This document shows positions 50,885 through 59,590 of a stretch of DNA of 64,000 bases, piece by piece. The stretch covers positions 124,001 through 188,000 of the forward strand of contig NZ_JAPDDR010000004.1 of assembly GCF_025950095.1 (NCBI RefSeq), written 5' to 3'. The notes under the pieces are model-generated. The model did no database searches. It had not been told where the DNA came from and saw only the letters and a program-made list of their open reading frames with translations. The position numbers and the translations under genes are program-made. This stretch comes from Luteolibacter rhizosphaerae. GTDB lineage: Bacteria; Verrucomicrobiota; Verrucomicrobiia; Verrucomicrobiales; Akkermansiaceae. The stretch's first letter is position 1; every line of letters begins with the position of its first letter.

Positions 50885-51151
50885 GTGAACATCACCATCA
50901 ATGACGCCCAAGGCGGCATCGAGGAGATCAAGGCGGCAGTGGTCCGCGAGCTGATCACGGCTCACAAGGCGGACTTTGACCTCATCACCCCGGCGCAGGC
51001 TGGCGGGATTCTGGATCTCACGCAGAAGGGCCTCGACGCCCTCAAGCTTCCAAAAGTGGACCTGCTCGGGAACGGGCGTTCCATACGATACCGACTCGGT
51101 GACATCACCGAGAAACTCAACGAGCGGACCGTCAAAGCCGCCAAGAAGTAA
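50885..51151 (+). CDS. Putative small DNA-binding (excisionase-like) protein
   Basis: An 88-residue protein with a GTG start five bases after the preceding stop. Its centre, ITPAQAGGILDLTQKGLDALKLPKVDLLGNGRSIRYRLGDITEKLNER, has the winged-helix-like layout of excisionases and MerR-like domains (helix-turn-helix, then a strand pair ending in RYR and a further helix). A role as Xis or early regulator fits the location. The N-terminus (MNITINDAQGGIEEIK) is unassigned. Confidence 0.62.
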   Translation: MNITINDAQGGIEEIKAAVVRELITAHKADFDLITPAQAGGILDLTQKGLDALKLPKVDLLGNGRSIRYRLGDITEKLNERTVKAAKK

Positions 51152-51228
51152 ATCTCGGGGAGCCGGAGATTCGACCTTCCGGCCCCCCATTTTGAGAAAT
51201 CGCCCCACTTGGGGCAACCGCAATACAA

Positions 51229-51981
51229 ATGAGCAATACCACCCAAACGGCACCCGGCAAGGGAGAAGTCACCGGCGAGACGCTGGTAGATCTGGAATTC
51301 GCGCTTCCCACATGGCTGTGGGAGCTTGTGAAGCAAGTCTCGCGAGAGGAGTTGATCACGACCGATGAGGTCGTCCGCGAAGCTCTGACCGAGCGATTCT
51401 CCACCCGTCAGAAGATGGCGGAGTTCGAGAAGTCCGGGATCCCGGAAGCGACTATCCTCTCGCACATCATCAAGGCCGGCAGCGCCGCGGTCTTCGATCA
51501 CTTCAAATCGAAGGAGGAGATCACCATCCCCCTGAAGCTGGCGGTGGTGCCCACCGGCACGCTCCCGGTGTTCTTGAACGAGCGGACCGTCCGCTACCTC
51601 CGCGAGTGCGCCAAGATTTGCAACGTCGATGCGGACGAATGGGTCGAGGGTTGGATCGGAGAGGCACAAGTGAACGACGGCCTGTGCGGTCGTAACGACG
51701 TGGACTTCGGAGGCATCGGCTTCGACATGGTGGAGAACCACCACGATGTGGACGAAGAAACCCGGTCGTCACAGGAGAAGGACGAGCTTTACGAGAAGCT
51801 CCGCGGTGTCGCCTTCCGCTACCAGCAGGAACTCAAGGCGGAGGCGTTAGAGGATGCAGTCGAGGGGACAGCCGGCCGTGTCGCCTCCCTCGTTCAAGCT
51901 GGAGACCGGCCCGGTGCCGCTCGTGCTCTCGCTAACGGCATTCAGGAAGCCGCCGCTTCCGTAGAGGGAGGTGCTGAGTGA
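51229..51981 (+). CDS. Multi-RHH regulatory-like protein of the element
   Basis: A 250-residue protein with what looks like two or three ribbon-helix-helix units. The first is LVDLEFALPTWLWELVKQVS plus TTDEVVREALTERF; then ATILSHIIKAGSAAVFDHFKSKEEITIPLKLAV, which matches the tail of the 52798 protein; then LPVFLNERTVRYLRECAKICNVDADEWVEGWI. The C-terminal ~80 residues are acidic and helical (ELYEKLRGVAFRYQQELKAEALEDAV). No enzyme motif is seen. It overlaps the next gene (GTGA). Confidence 0.62.
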   Translation: MSNTTQTAPGKGEVTGETLVDLEFALPTWLWELVKQVSREELITTDEVVREALTERFSTRQKMAEFEKSGIPEATILSHIIKAGSAAVFDHFKSKEEITIPLKLAVVPTGTLPVFLNERTVRYLRECAKICNVDADEWVEGWIGEAQVNDGLCGRNDVDFGGIGFDMVENHHDVDEETRSSQEKDELYEKLRGVAFRYQQELKAEALEDAVEGTAGRVASLVQAGDRPGAARALANGIQEAAASVEGGAE

Positions 51982-52484
51982 TCGCGGTCTTTGAATCCGC
52001 CCGCGGCAATCACCGCCCGCCCCGCATCAAGCAGCGTCCGCTTATCCCGTGCGCGATCTCTGACTCGTCGGAGACACGGATTGTGGAGGTGGAGATGGTG
52101 GACGTCGTCCTCGACATCCCTACCTACGCCTTCCGGCTGCTGAATACCTCCAACTCTTTCGACCTCCATCTCGGTTCGACGAATGTGGTGAGCGAGGCGG
52201 ATGTGACGCGCCGCGCTGCTTTGTGGAATCGCCCCCATTCGTTCAGCGGAGGAGGGCGTGTTCCCGCCTCGAAATCGCTCTCTAGGCAAATGCTCGGACT
52301 CGGATTGGACATCACTGTCCGCGTCCGGTTCGAGAAAAAGCACTGGCCGTATGTGAGGATGCTCACCGACCGATTGGGCATCACCGTGGCTGAGTGGATC
52401 CTCGGAGGTGTCGGGTATGCCGTGTGGCTCCTTGAGCGCACCGTTCAATTCGAGGGAATGGTAGAAGGGGGGGCCTCGAAGTGA
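51978..52484 (+). CDS. Hypothetical RHH-like protein
   Basis: A 168-residue product read from a GTG that overlaps the previous stop. The C-terminal third, LDITVRVRFEKKHWPYVRMLTDRLGITVAEWILGGVGYAVWLLERTV, has a strand followed by two helices as in ribbon-helix-helix proteins. A similar shorter unit (VVLDIPTYAFRLLN) occurs near residue 38. No other family was recognised. It is part of the overlapping early operon. Confidence 0.55.
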   Translation: MIAVFESARGNHRPPRIKQRPLIPCAISDSSETRIVEVEMVDVVLDIPTYAFRLLNTSNSFDLHLGSTNVVSEADVTRRAALWNRPHSFSGGGRVPASKSLSRQMLGLGLDITVRVRFEKKHWPYVRMLTDRLGITVAEWILGGVGYAVWLLERTVQFEGMVEGGASK

Positions 52485-52801
52485 AGACTCCCCCAAAAGA
52501 GCCTCGTTTCCATACGGGCGGGATCTCGGATGGCACATCAGAGCACCTCGTCCGGATGTGGGTAATTCCTGACCATTATCAGCGCGATGCCCGCCGGTGG
52601 AAGATCGCCGAACGTAACGGCAAGCTCGTGCGCACCCGGAGCGAGTTCGCGATCAAGATCCGTAATCTCCGTGCCAAGGGCATGAAGATCGATCGCCAAT
52701 ACAGCCTGCTCGCGAACATGGTACTCTTCTGTCTTCAGCTGGAGATCGGCGAGTTCCGGAAATCCAAGCGCCGCAAGGATAGAAAGGCGGTGCCGGCGTG
52801 A
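52481..52801 (+). CDS. Small basic hypothetical protein
   Basis: A 106-residue, strongly basic protein starting at a GTG that overlaps the previous stop. The N-terminal half includes HLVRMWVIPDHYQRDARRWKIAERNGKLVRTRSEFA; the end is KSKRRKDRKAVPA. The helix YSLLANMVLFCLQLEIGEF lies where RHH proteins of this operon have their second helix. It is likely a nucleic-acid-binding accessory protein, but that is only an inference from charge. Confidence 0.55.
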   Translation: MKTPPKEPRFHTGGISDGTSEHLVRMWVIPDHYQRDARRWKIAERNGKLVRTRSEFAIKIRNLRAKGMKIDRQYSLLANMVLFCLQLEIGEFRKSKRRKDRKAVPA

Positions 52802-53298
52802 AGGGTCTGCATTCGCTTGAAGCCTTCGAGCGCGGTCTCCGCGCCGACAGCAAGCAGGTCTTCGGCGGCGTCGGCGGGAAGAAGTCGCCCGCTCGTCGCC
52901 GGTCCGAAGACACGGAGGTCGAGATTGGCCGCGATCGCATCTGGAACGTGGTCAAGCTGCCGGACGAACTGGCCGCCCAGGTGGAAGCCATCGCGGACGC
53001 GATCGACGTCAACCGCACCGGCCTTGCCCGGATGATCATTGCCGCTGGCACCGAAGCAGTGCTCCGGCAGTTGGAGACGGGGGAGGGTTTGACTCTCCCT
53101 CTCCGGCTCGAAGTCCAGACCGAGAAGCCCGGCTTCTATCACCAGCACCTCCGCACGGTCACGCCGCTGCGCTTCGAAGCGCTCCGTGCCCGCTACCCGT
53201 GGCCTCTCCAGAAGTGGAAGGGCCTTCACAAGGGCGATGCAACCGGCACGCCCATGCCCCCGCCTGAATCCAAATCATCAACCTCCATCCAAGCATGA
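52798..53298 (+). CDS. Ribbon-helix-helix protein with LPLRL tail
   Basis: A 166-residue protein with a GTG start overlapping the previous stop. After a basic ~45-residue leader comes a clear RHH unit: NVVKLPDELAAQVEAIADAI, NRTGLARMIIAAGTEAVLRQL, followed by ETGEGLTLPLRLEVQ. The same helix-plus-LPL motif is found in the 51229 protein, in the 50697 peptide and, more weakly, in the repressor. The remaining C-terminus is basic. Probably a DNA-binding regulator or partition-like protein. Confidence 0.62.
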   Translation: MKGLHSLEAFERGLRADSKQVFGGVGGKKSPARRRSEDTEVEIGRDRIWNVVKLPDELAAQVEAIADAIDVNRTGLARMIIAAGTEAVLRQLETGEGLTLPLRLEVQTEKPGFYHQHLRTVTPLRFEALRARYPWPLQKWKGLHKGDATGTPMPPPESKSSTSIQA

Positions 53299-54044
53299 TC
53301 ATTCTTTTCATCCCCGGCTTCGCCGCATCTATCCAACCTCGCCCGCGCGCCACACCTCTCCCGGACCCGGCTCCCGAAAAGGTCACGTCCGGGTCCGCCG
53401 TGCTGCCCCACATTGCGCCCTACACCGTCAACCAGACGAACCTCATCTACTTCGCCTCCGTTTCGCTCGCCGCGGCGATGGAGGATGCCAGAGGTATCGA
53501 ACAGAACGAGCATCCCCTTTGGCTGATCGAAGCGATCAACGGACGCGCCCTGCACTTCGGCAGGTCGCACGGGCATCCTTGCGAACTTGTGATCGAGGCG
53601 CTTCGGGTCATCGAGGCCTCGGTGCGGGAAAATCCGCTCCGGAGTAAGGACAAGATCTCCGCTTCCTGGCGGCTGGCCGATGCCGAGTTTGTGGAGCGTG
53701 CGCTGCCGATCGTGTTCCTGCTCGCCGACACGGCAATTGAACGCAGCCAGCAGCCGCAGCCCGGAGCTGTCGGAGAAGGCAGCATGGATGTCGGCCAGGA
53801 GATCGAGTTCCCGGAAGGCCAACTGGCGCTCCTGCGGGACGGGTGGCTTCACCTCAAGAGCGGACCCTCGACCTATGACATCGAGCTCACCCGCATCCCG
53901 AATGCGGAGGCGCTGTTAGGCTGGATCGACCACCTCGGTGGCAAGACCTGGGTGACGAGCCAGCACCTCCATCAACTTGTCCGCAGCGTGGCCGGATCCC
54001 GCGGCTGGCGGCTTCACCCCATCCCCTCCGGCACCACCACCTGA
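53295..54044 (+). CDS. Hypothetical protein of the element
   Basis: A 249-residue protein starting at an ATGA overlap. It has a short hydrophobic start (MIILFIPGFAASI), a proline-rich stretch, then mostly soluble alpha/beta sequence including YTVNQTNLIYFASVSLAAAME, HPCELVIEALRVIEASVRE and a basic C-terminus with TWVTSQHLHQLVRSVAGSRGW. No family was recognised. It may belong to the replication module, since it directly precedes the DUF1376 and helicase genes. Confidence 0.5.
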   Translation: MIILFIPGFAASIQPRPRATPLPDPAPEKVTSGSAVLPHIAPYTVNQTNLIYFASVSLAAAMEDARGIEQNEHPLWLIEAINGRALHFGRSHGHPCELVIEALRVIEASVRENPLRSKDKISASWRLADAEFVERALPIVFLLADTAIERSQQPQPGAVGEGSMDVGQEIEFPEGQLALLRDGWLHLKSGPSTYDIELTRIPNAEALLGWIDHLGGKTWVTSQHLHQLVRSVAGSRGWRLHPIPSGTTT

Positions 54045-54047
54045 GCC

Positions 54048-54467
54048 TTGCCGATCGACCTCCATGCCCGGCCTGAAGTTGAGGCCGCGATGCTCCGGGG
54101 ACCGAACCCGGAGTATCTGGCCTTCGCTCTGGAAATGGGCCTGGGCGCCCCGGCCGATCTGTCCACCCCCGTCATGCAGCGGATCGCCGCAGTGTGGCGG
54201 GGGCCTTGGGCGGGCGCCACCGCCTTCGAGGACCGGTTCTTCGCCACCATGCGCGCCGCGGAAGCCGAATGTCCCGGACTGTGGCTGGAGATCATCGGCG
54301 CTCCGGCCCAGCAGATGAACTACGAGAAGATCCTCTACGAGCGCCACTTCGCGGGCGAGCTGGCTGCTATCGAGCAATGCTCAAGCGCCGGCGTCCGTGC
54401 CGCCCGCCGGAAACAATACGCCGCCGCACTTCACGACTACCACCGCATCCCGGAAGACCTTCGATGA
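54048..54467 (+). CDS. Hypothetical protein of the element
   Basis: A 139-residue, mostly helical protein. The frame opens with a TTG at 54048, three bases after the previous stop; an ATG at 54090 would shorten it by 14 residues. Segments: PEYLAFALEMGLGAPADLSTPVMQRIAAVWRGPWAG and the tryptophan-containing LWLEIIGAPAQQMNYEKILYERHFAGELAAIE. It ends in an ATGA overlap with the DUF1376 gene, which supports it as a translated gene. No family was recognised. Confidence 0.55.
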   Translation: MPIDLHARPEVEAAMLRGPNPEYLAFALEMGLGAPADLSTPVMQRIAAVWRGPWAGATAFEDRFFATMRAAEAECPGLWLEIIGAPAQQMNYEKILYERHFAGELAAIEQCSSAGVRAARRKQYAAALHDYHRIPEDLR

Positions 54468-55246
54468 GCACACCCAGCACTAAGACGCCCCCGGCGTTCC
54501 AACTCTACGCACGCGATTTCCTCGCGAGCACTATCTTCTTCACTGCGGCACAGGTGGGCGGATACTTCCGTCTTCTCTGCCACCAGTGGGAGACCGGCGG
54601 ACTGCCTGATGACGATGAGATGTTGGCGGCAGCCAGCGGAATTTCTGGCTCCGATTTGGCTGTCGTGAAACTGAAGTTTCACCGCGGAGAGGACAGACTC
54701 CTTCGTAACCGGAGATTGGAGGAAGTTCGCTCTACTTCCTTGCGATTTCGCGAAAAGCAATCCGCCAATGCACGCAAAGGCGTTGAAAAACGACAATCGA
54801 AGACAGAGGATCCAGCCAGATCGGGTGCCAGACAACCAGCCAAGTCCACACCTAAGGCCGAGCCAAAGAGCAGCTCTCCATCTCCATCTCCTAATAGTAT
54901 ATCCCCTATAGTCCCCTTTGGGGACGCGCCGGAGGAAGAGCGGTCCATTCTGGAAGCCATCTGGAAGGGTCACCCGCAGGAGGGTCGCTCGCGCTCGTCA
55001 CGCGATCAGGTCACGAAGGAATGGCTCAAGCTTGCCCCGGCGGACAGGCCGCCGTTGGAGACGGTGGCAGCTGCTCTCGACGCATGGGCACTCGGGCGCG
55101 ATTGGATCGAGGGATACGCGAAGGGCGCTCACCTGTGGGTGAAGCTCAAGCGGTGGGAGAAGGAGGTCTTGCCCAAACAGGCCAGCGCCGGACGGGAGAG
55201 CGCGGGAATCGGACAGAAGCTTGCCCATGAAATCGCCCGTATCTGA
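54464..55246 (+). CDS. DUF1376 (YdaU-like) phage replication protein
   Basis: A 260-residue protein from the ATG overlapping the previous stop. The N-terminal ~85 residues are DUF1376: FQLYARDFLASTIFFTAAQVGGYFRLLCHQWETGGLPDDDEMLA. A basic low-complexity linker (KSSSPSPSPNSISP region) follows, then a C-terminal domain with a repeated tryptophan/leucine pattern (VTKEWLKLAP, WIEGYAKGAHLWVKLKRWEKEV). DUF1376 proteins occur in lambdoid-type replication modules upstream of a helicase or helicase loader. The gene overlaps the DnaB-like gene by 20 bases. Confidence 0.85.
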   Translation: MSTPSTKTPPAFQLYARDFLASTIFFTAAQVGGYFRLLCHQWETGGLPDDDEMLAAASGISGSDLAVVKLKFHRGEDRLLRNRRLEEVRSTSLRFREKQSANARKGVEKRQSKTEDPARSGARQPAKSTPKAEPKSSSPSPSPNSISPIVPFGDAPEEERSILEAIWKGHPQEGRSRSSRDQVTKEWLKLAPADRPPLETVAAALDAWALGRDWIEGYAKGAHLWVKLKRWEKEVLPKQASAGRESAGIGQKLAHEIARI

Positions 55247-56564
55247 GCCTCCCCACTCGAAGCTGGCGGAGAAGGCTGTCCTATCGCTCATGATGCGGGA
55301 CGAGGAGACGCGCAGGCGCGCGCTGCTCGAAGGCATCGGCGAGGATCACTTCTATTGCCTGCAATCGGTCTACCTCGCGGTCACGACTCTCAGCCGGAGC
55401 GGAGCCACTATCGATGCCATCAGCCTGACAGAAGAGCTTCGGTCGTCCGGTGATCTCGAAGGCGTGGGCGGCGAATCCGCGGTCGTCGAGATGTGGGAGA
55501 TGAACGAGAACCCGCGCGGCTGGAAGCAGTGGGTGCGCGCTCTCGCGAATGCCAGGATCGAACGGATCAAGGAAGATGGCCTTCGTTGGGCTGCCGATGC
55601 CAAGACGCCGGAAGCAGCCCTCGAAGCGCTGCGGACGACGCAGGAGGAAATGAGACAAGCTCTCGCGGGCCCGAATCGCTCGAAGACGGCGCAAGAGGTC
55701 GCAATCCTCGTCGATCAGGAACTCCACAGGCTCTACAACGCCGGCGCCATACCCGGCATTCCCACCGGAATGGGAGATCTCGACCAGCTCACCGGCGGCA
55801 TGAAGTATGCCCAGCTTTGGGTGATCGCTGCCGAAACCTCCCGCGGGAAATCGGTGCTCATGTATCAGCTCGGGTGCTCGGCCATCGCGAACCAGAAGCG
55901 GGTGGCGATCTTCTCCGCGGAAATGACCGTTGAGGAGGTGGGCATCCGCCTCATATCGCACCGCGGCAAGATCATGATGGACCATCTCAGCAGCCCCAAG
56001 TCCGCCGGGAAAGGACACATGAACCGCATGCAGACGCAGCTCAAGCTATTGGCTGAGGAGCCATTCAGCTTGGACGACACGCCGCGAATGTCCCTGTCCT
56101 ACCTGTACGCCGAATGCCAGCGGCTGGCCGAGATTCACGGCGGTCTCGATCTCGTGATCGTCGACTACCTGCAAATCCTCGATGTCGAGGTGAAGCGGAC
56201 GGAGAACCGGCAGGATGCGGTGTCGAAGCTATCGAGCGGGCTCAAGCAGCTTGCGAAGCTCCTCCGCTGTCCGGTCGTCACCGGCTCCCAACTCAACGAC
56301 AACGGACAACTCCGCGAGTCCCGAGCGATCGGTCAGGATGCCGATGTGCTCCTTGCCATCGGGGCCGATGGCATCCGGATCCAGAAGAACCGGAACGGCA
56401 AGCGGGACGAAACCCTGCACTACCGTCTCGTCGGGGAAATCCAGACGTTCGCGCCCTTCGATCCGAAAGAGCGGACAGCAGAGCAGGAGGCCGCCGATGA
56501 AGCGGCAGAGAGGGAGAAAGCCAAGAAGCGGAGCAGCGGTCGCGACCGCCAGCACCGGAACTGA
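55227..56564 (+). CDS. Element-encoded DnaB-like replicative helicase
   Basis: The ATG at 55227 (MKSPVSEPPHSKL) is taken as the start; a TTG two codons upstream is also possible. The N-domain shows LAEKAVLSLMMRDEETRRRALLEGIGEDHFYC. The RecA-like domain has a Walker A of the form AAETSRGKSVLMYQ instead of the host's ARPSMGKTS, Walker B LVIVDYLQILDVEVKRTENRQ, and RESRAIGQDADVLLAI. It clearly differs from the host DnaB at 20343, so the element probably brings its own helicase for autonomous replication. A charged tail (KKRSSGRDRQHRN) ends it. Confidence 0.9.
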   Translation: MKSPVSEPPHSKLAEKAVLSLMMRDEETRRRALLEGIGEDHFYCLQSVYLAVTTLSRSGATIDAISLTEELRSSGDLEGVGGESAVVEMWEMNENPRGWKQWVRALANARIERIKEDGLRWAADAKTPEAALEALRTTQEEMRQALAGPNRSKTAQEVAILVDQELHRLYNAGAIPGIPTGMGDLDQLTGGMKYAQLWVIAAETSRGKSVLMYQLGCSAIANQKRVAIFSAEMTVEEVGIRLISHRGKIMMDHLSSPKSAGKGHMNRMQTQLKLLAEEPFSLDDTPRMSLSYLYAECQRLAEIHGGLDLVIVDYLQILDVEVKRTENRQDAVSKLSSGLKQLAKLLRCPVVTGSQLNDNGQLRESRAIGQDADVLLAIGADGIRIQKNRNGKRDETLHYRLVGEIQTFAPFDPKERTAEQEAADEAAEREKAKKRSSGRDRQHRN

Positions 56565-56587
56565 TCGCCCGAAGGAATCCCAAGGAA

Positions 56588-56839
56588 ATGACCGTGCACA
56601 GGCTGCCCCTGAATCCCGATCAAGCCGCGTGGCTACGCGAGCGGGGGCGGCACTTCGTCTGCGTGACGGTCGGCAGCTACCCGAGCAATCCCGGCGGTTT
56701 CGACCTGGTGGTTGTCGAGTGCGGGGAATCCATCGCCACGAGCGCCGCAAACGTAGCCATGGGGAGAGCCACGGTGAAGAAGTCATCCCCCGCATCCGGG
56801 GCCACTCGTGAGAAGAGCATTACCCAACGATCTGCATGA
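56588..56839 (+). CDS. Small hypothetical protein
   Basis: An 83-residue protein with AAGGAA just upstream of its ATG. Residues 1-55 could form a compact alpha/beta domain (LNPDQAAWLRERGRHFVCVTVGSYPSNPGGFDLVVVECGES); the rest is serine/alanine-rich. Its stop overlaps the start of the XRE gene (ATGA), which supports translation. Function is unknown. Confidence 0.55.
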   Translation: MTVHRLPLNPDQAAWLRERGRHFVCVTVGSYPSNPGGFDLVVVECGESIATSAANVAMGRATVKKSSPASGATREKSITQRSA

Positions 56840-57306
56840 TGATTCATCGCATGGTCCAATCTGAACCATTTCAGGCCGCGCCCGCGAAAAAACTTAGCTT
56901 CAGGGAATCCCTTGTTGCTCTTAGGAAAGCTCGCCATCTCACCCAGCAGGAGGCGGCGGATCTGGTGCCGGTTTCACGCAGTACGTGGAAGCGGTGGGAG
57001 TCTGGAAAGGCGGTCCCAACAGGCGCGCAGCAGGCCGCTGTGATCGCGATCCTGAAGCGTCCTCCACGCCCGCCGAAGAAGCTAACCGCCATGCACCACC
57101 TGTCCCCGGAGAAGCATAAAGGCTTCATGCTTCGCGGCACCCTGCAGGTGGGATCCAAGGTGGTGGGCAAGCGGAAGAAGTTCCCGCTCTACACGAAGGA
57201 CCCCGAGCAGGCGCTCTATGGAAAGAAGGTCGTACTCGGTGTTCTCCGGGTTCTAGGGGTGAAGATCGCGGACCGGAAACAGAAGCCAGTGAAACGCCAT
57301 GAGTGA
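56836..57306 (+). CDS. XRE-type helix-turn-helix regulator
   Basis: A 156-residue protein with a helix-turn-helix of the Cro/CI (XRE) type: FRESLVALRKARHLTQQEAADLVPVSRSTWKRWESGKAVP. A basic C-terminal domain (PPRPPKKL, KRKKFPLYTKDPEQALYGKKVV) of unknown type follows. It sits between the replication and packaging modules, where phages often encode a late-gene activator, so it may control terminase and lysis genes. Start by ATGA overlap. Confidence 0.8.
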   Translation: MMIHRMVQSEPFQAAPAKKLSFRESLVALRKARHLTQQEAADLVPVSRSTWKRWESGKAVPTGAQQAAVIAILKRPPRPPKKLTAMHHLSPEKHKGFMLRGTLQVGSKVVGKRKKFPLYTKDPEQALYGKKVVLGVLRVLGVKIADRKQKPVKRHE

Positions 57307-57487
57307 TGAAGATTCCAAAGAGTTCCGCCGCCGCGTCCGAGGCGTTCTAGCCGCCCAGCTCCGATGCAAGCGGGCGCTCACCCGCGCTTTCAGAGTGCAG
57401 GAGGAATGCAACCGCCAAACCCAACGGAAGCTTGAGGGGCTCAACGCGATTTGCGGCCACATGAAGGGGGCCATCGGGCCCGATTGA
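57299..57487 (+). CDS. Small helical protein upstream of the terminase
   Basis: A 62-residue, arginine-rich helical protein (SKEFRRRVRGVLAAQLRCKRALTRAF, QEECNRQTQRKLEGLNAICGHM) with two or three cysteines. It overlaps the XRE gene by eight bases and precedes the small terminase by 31 bases. No family was recognised; size and place resemble small packaging-associated or HNH-less accessory proteins of phages. Confidence 0.5.
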   Translation: MSDEDSKEFRRRVRGVLAAQLRCKRALTRAFRVQEECNRQTQRKLEGLNAICGHMKGAIGPD

Positions 57488-57518
57488 CCTGCTCTGAGCC
57501 TTCCGACGTACTACAACC

Positions 57519-58127
57519 ATGGCGGTCACGAAGAAAGCGAAGCAGGGGAAGGCGCTGGCCAAGGGAGGAAGCCTGAAGCCCGAGCGCGGCCTATCCCCGA
57601 AGCAGCGAGCCTTCTGTCGCGAGTATCTGGTCGATCTGAACGCCACCCGGGCGGCAATCCGTGCGGGATACAGCGAGAGGACGGCCGGTGCGATCGGAGA
57701 GGAGAACCTGAAGAAACCTGAGATCGCGACGGAAGTTCAGAGGTTGATGGCAGAGCGCGAGAAGCGGACTGAGGTGACGGCCGATGCGGTCCTGAAGGAG
57801 CTCGCGTCCATGGCCTTCTATGACCCTGCCGCAATAGGCTCGGCGGAGATTCGCGGGCCTGAAGACATCGCGAAGCTTCCTGAAGACGTTCGCCGGTGCA
57901 TTGTCGGTTGGTCATGGGACAAGGCCGGCAACTTCACCCTGAAGCTCGCCGGGAAGACTCAGCAACTCGAGCTGATCGGGCGCCACCTCGGAATGTTTCG
58001 GGACAAGCTGGAGCACAGCGGACCCGAGGGCGGACCGCTGGTCACTGCCAGCACGCTTTCCCCTGAGCAGATCGCCCAGGTTGAGAGGATTCGAGAGCGG
58101 CGGGCGGCGATCAAAGACGGAGCGTGA
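57519..58127 (+). CDS. Terminase small subunit
   Basis: A 202-residue protein with the Terminase_2 signature: GLSPKQRAFCREYLVDLNATRAAIRAGYSERTAGAIGEENLKKPEIATEVQRLM, in which a helix-turn-helix recognises the packaging site. EVTADAVLKELASMAFYDPAAI is the usual following segment. It ends by overlapping the large subunit start (ATGA). It should bind the pac or cos site of the element, or in a satellite redirect a helper phage's packaging. Confidence 0.92.
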   Translation: MAVTKKAKQGKALAKGGSLKPERGLSPKQRAFCREYLVDLNATRAAIRAGYSERTAGAIGEENLKKPEIATEVQRLMAEREKRTEVTADAVLKELASMAFYDPAAIGSAEIRGPEDIAKLPEDVRRCIVGWSWDKAGNFTLKLAGKTQQLELIGRHLGMFRDKLEHSGPEGGPLVTASTLSPEQIAQVERIRERRAAIKDGA

Positions 58128-59536
58128 TGAGTCTCTACTCCCTCACTCCTGCCGAGCATGCGGTCCTCGAACTTGGTAGGAGCCCCTACGACTGGCAAAT
58201 CGACGCACTGGAGGCTATAGGGCTGCAGGAGACCGGTGGGAAGCCTGTGGCCGTGGCGGCTGCGAACGGCTCAGGCAAGACCAGTGACCTCGTGGCTGTG
58301 GCCGTTTCGTGGTTCCTTCGGAAGTATCCGCTTGGGTGGGTGGTGGTCACCTCCGGATCGTGGAACCAGCTCAAAAACCAGCTTTGGCCAGCGCTCTCCG
58401 CGCTGAGGAAGAACAACAAAGGCTGGATCGTGCGAAGGGGAAGCGAGTGCGTCGTTACCACTCCGGAAGGACGGGACATGAAGATCGGCGGTGCGATCGG
58501 TTTCTCGACCAATGACCCGAACCGAGCGGAGGGCTGGCATCCGAAGATCAATGCGCTCACGGATCCAGTCTTCATCATCGTTGACGAGGCAAAGGGTGTG
58601 CCGGATGACATCTTCGGCGCATTCCAGCGGTGCACCCGGAAGTTCCAGCTTTGGACATCGAGTCCAGGCGAGCCCGCCGGTCGCTTTTACGAGGCGTTTC
58701 ACAAACACGCCGGGCTTTACTTCACACTCAAGGTGCGGTCTGACCAATGCCCGCACATCGACCCGCGGAAGCGTGATCTCGACCGGGAGGAACTTGGAGA
58801 GGATTCACCGCTCTACCGGTCGATGCACCTTGCGGAGTTTACCTCCCTCGACAACCGCGTCGCGATCACTCCGGAGGCCCTGATCCATGCCTTCCTGATA
58901 CAGGCGCATCCGGACCCAAGCGGCGAACTTGTGGGCTTCTCGGACTTTGCGGCGGGCGGGGATGAGGACACAATCTCTTACCGACACGGGAACGTGGTTA
59001 AGCTCCACGACGCGTGGAGGGAGGCGAACACAGTGCAGAGCCGCCGCCGGCATATTGATGCTTACCAGAGCAAGCTGCGAATACCGGCAGGGCAGGTGTG
59101 GGGGGATGCCGACGGCATGGGCAACGTGATCCTAAAGGACATGGCGGAGGAGAAGTTCCGCGCGAACGAGTTTCATGGCGGCCAGCCAGCATTGGATCCC
59201 GAGAACTATGCGAACCTGATTTCTCAGGTGTGGATCGAAGGGTGTCGCCTGATCGAGCGGGGGAAGCTTCACCTTGGGCCGCGTGATCAGTTTAGCAGTC
59301 AGCTTTTCGAGCAGTTGACCACGCGGCGCGTGGAATGGGATAGCCGCGGGCGCCTGCGAATCGAAAGCAAGGAGGCGATGAAAAAGCGGGGCGCGAAATC
59401 CCCAGACCGGGCGGATTCCTACCTCGGTGCCATCATGTGCGGATCTCGCCTCTCGGGCTCGCTTACCCATCAGACTGTGAAGGACAGCGCCATTGGAACC
59501 TCACCCTTCGCCTCCGATCCTGTGACCGGTTTCTAG
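58124..59536 (+). CDS. Terminase large subunit
   Basis: A 470-residue packaging ATPase/nuclease. The ATPase half has Walker A-like AAANGSGKTSDLVA, Walker B FIIVDEAKGVPDDIFG and a coupling motif LWTSSPGE. The C-terminal RNase-H-like nuclease half has GFSDFAAGGDEDTIS and VWGDADGMGN with acidic residues, and a final SPDRADSYLGAIM that is typical of TerL. The length is normal, so the gene looks intact. It is directly followed by lysis-type genes, not by a portal gene. Confidence 0.92.
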   Translation: MMSLYSLTPAEHAVLELGRSPYDWQIDALEAIGLQETGGKPVAVAAANGSGKTSDLVAVAVSWFLRKYPLGWVVVTSGSWNQLKNQLWPALSALRKNNKGWIVRRGSECVVTTPEGRDMKIGGAIGFSTNDPNRAEGWHPKINALTDPVFIIVDEAKGVPDDIFGAFQRCTRKFQLWTSSPGEPAGRFYEAFHKHAGLYFTLKVRSDQCPHIDPRKRDLDREELGEDSPLYRSMHLAEFTSLDNRVAITPEALIHAFLIQAHPDPSGELVGFSDFAAGGDEDTISYRHGNVVKLHDAWREANTVQSRRRHIDAYQSKLRIPAGQVWGDADGMGNVILKDMAEEKFRANEFHGGQPALDPENYANLISQVWIEGCRLIERGKLHLGPRDQFSSQLFEQLTTRRVEWDSRGRLRIESKEAMKKRGAKSPDRADSYLGAIMCGSRLSGSLTHQTVKDSAIGTSPFASDPVTGF

Positions 59537-59590
59537 GCGGGGGCCAGTGCCTCGGGTGGATGGTGGCGGGCGATCGGGCACGGTGGTGGC

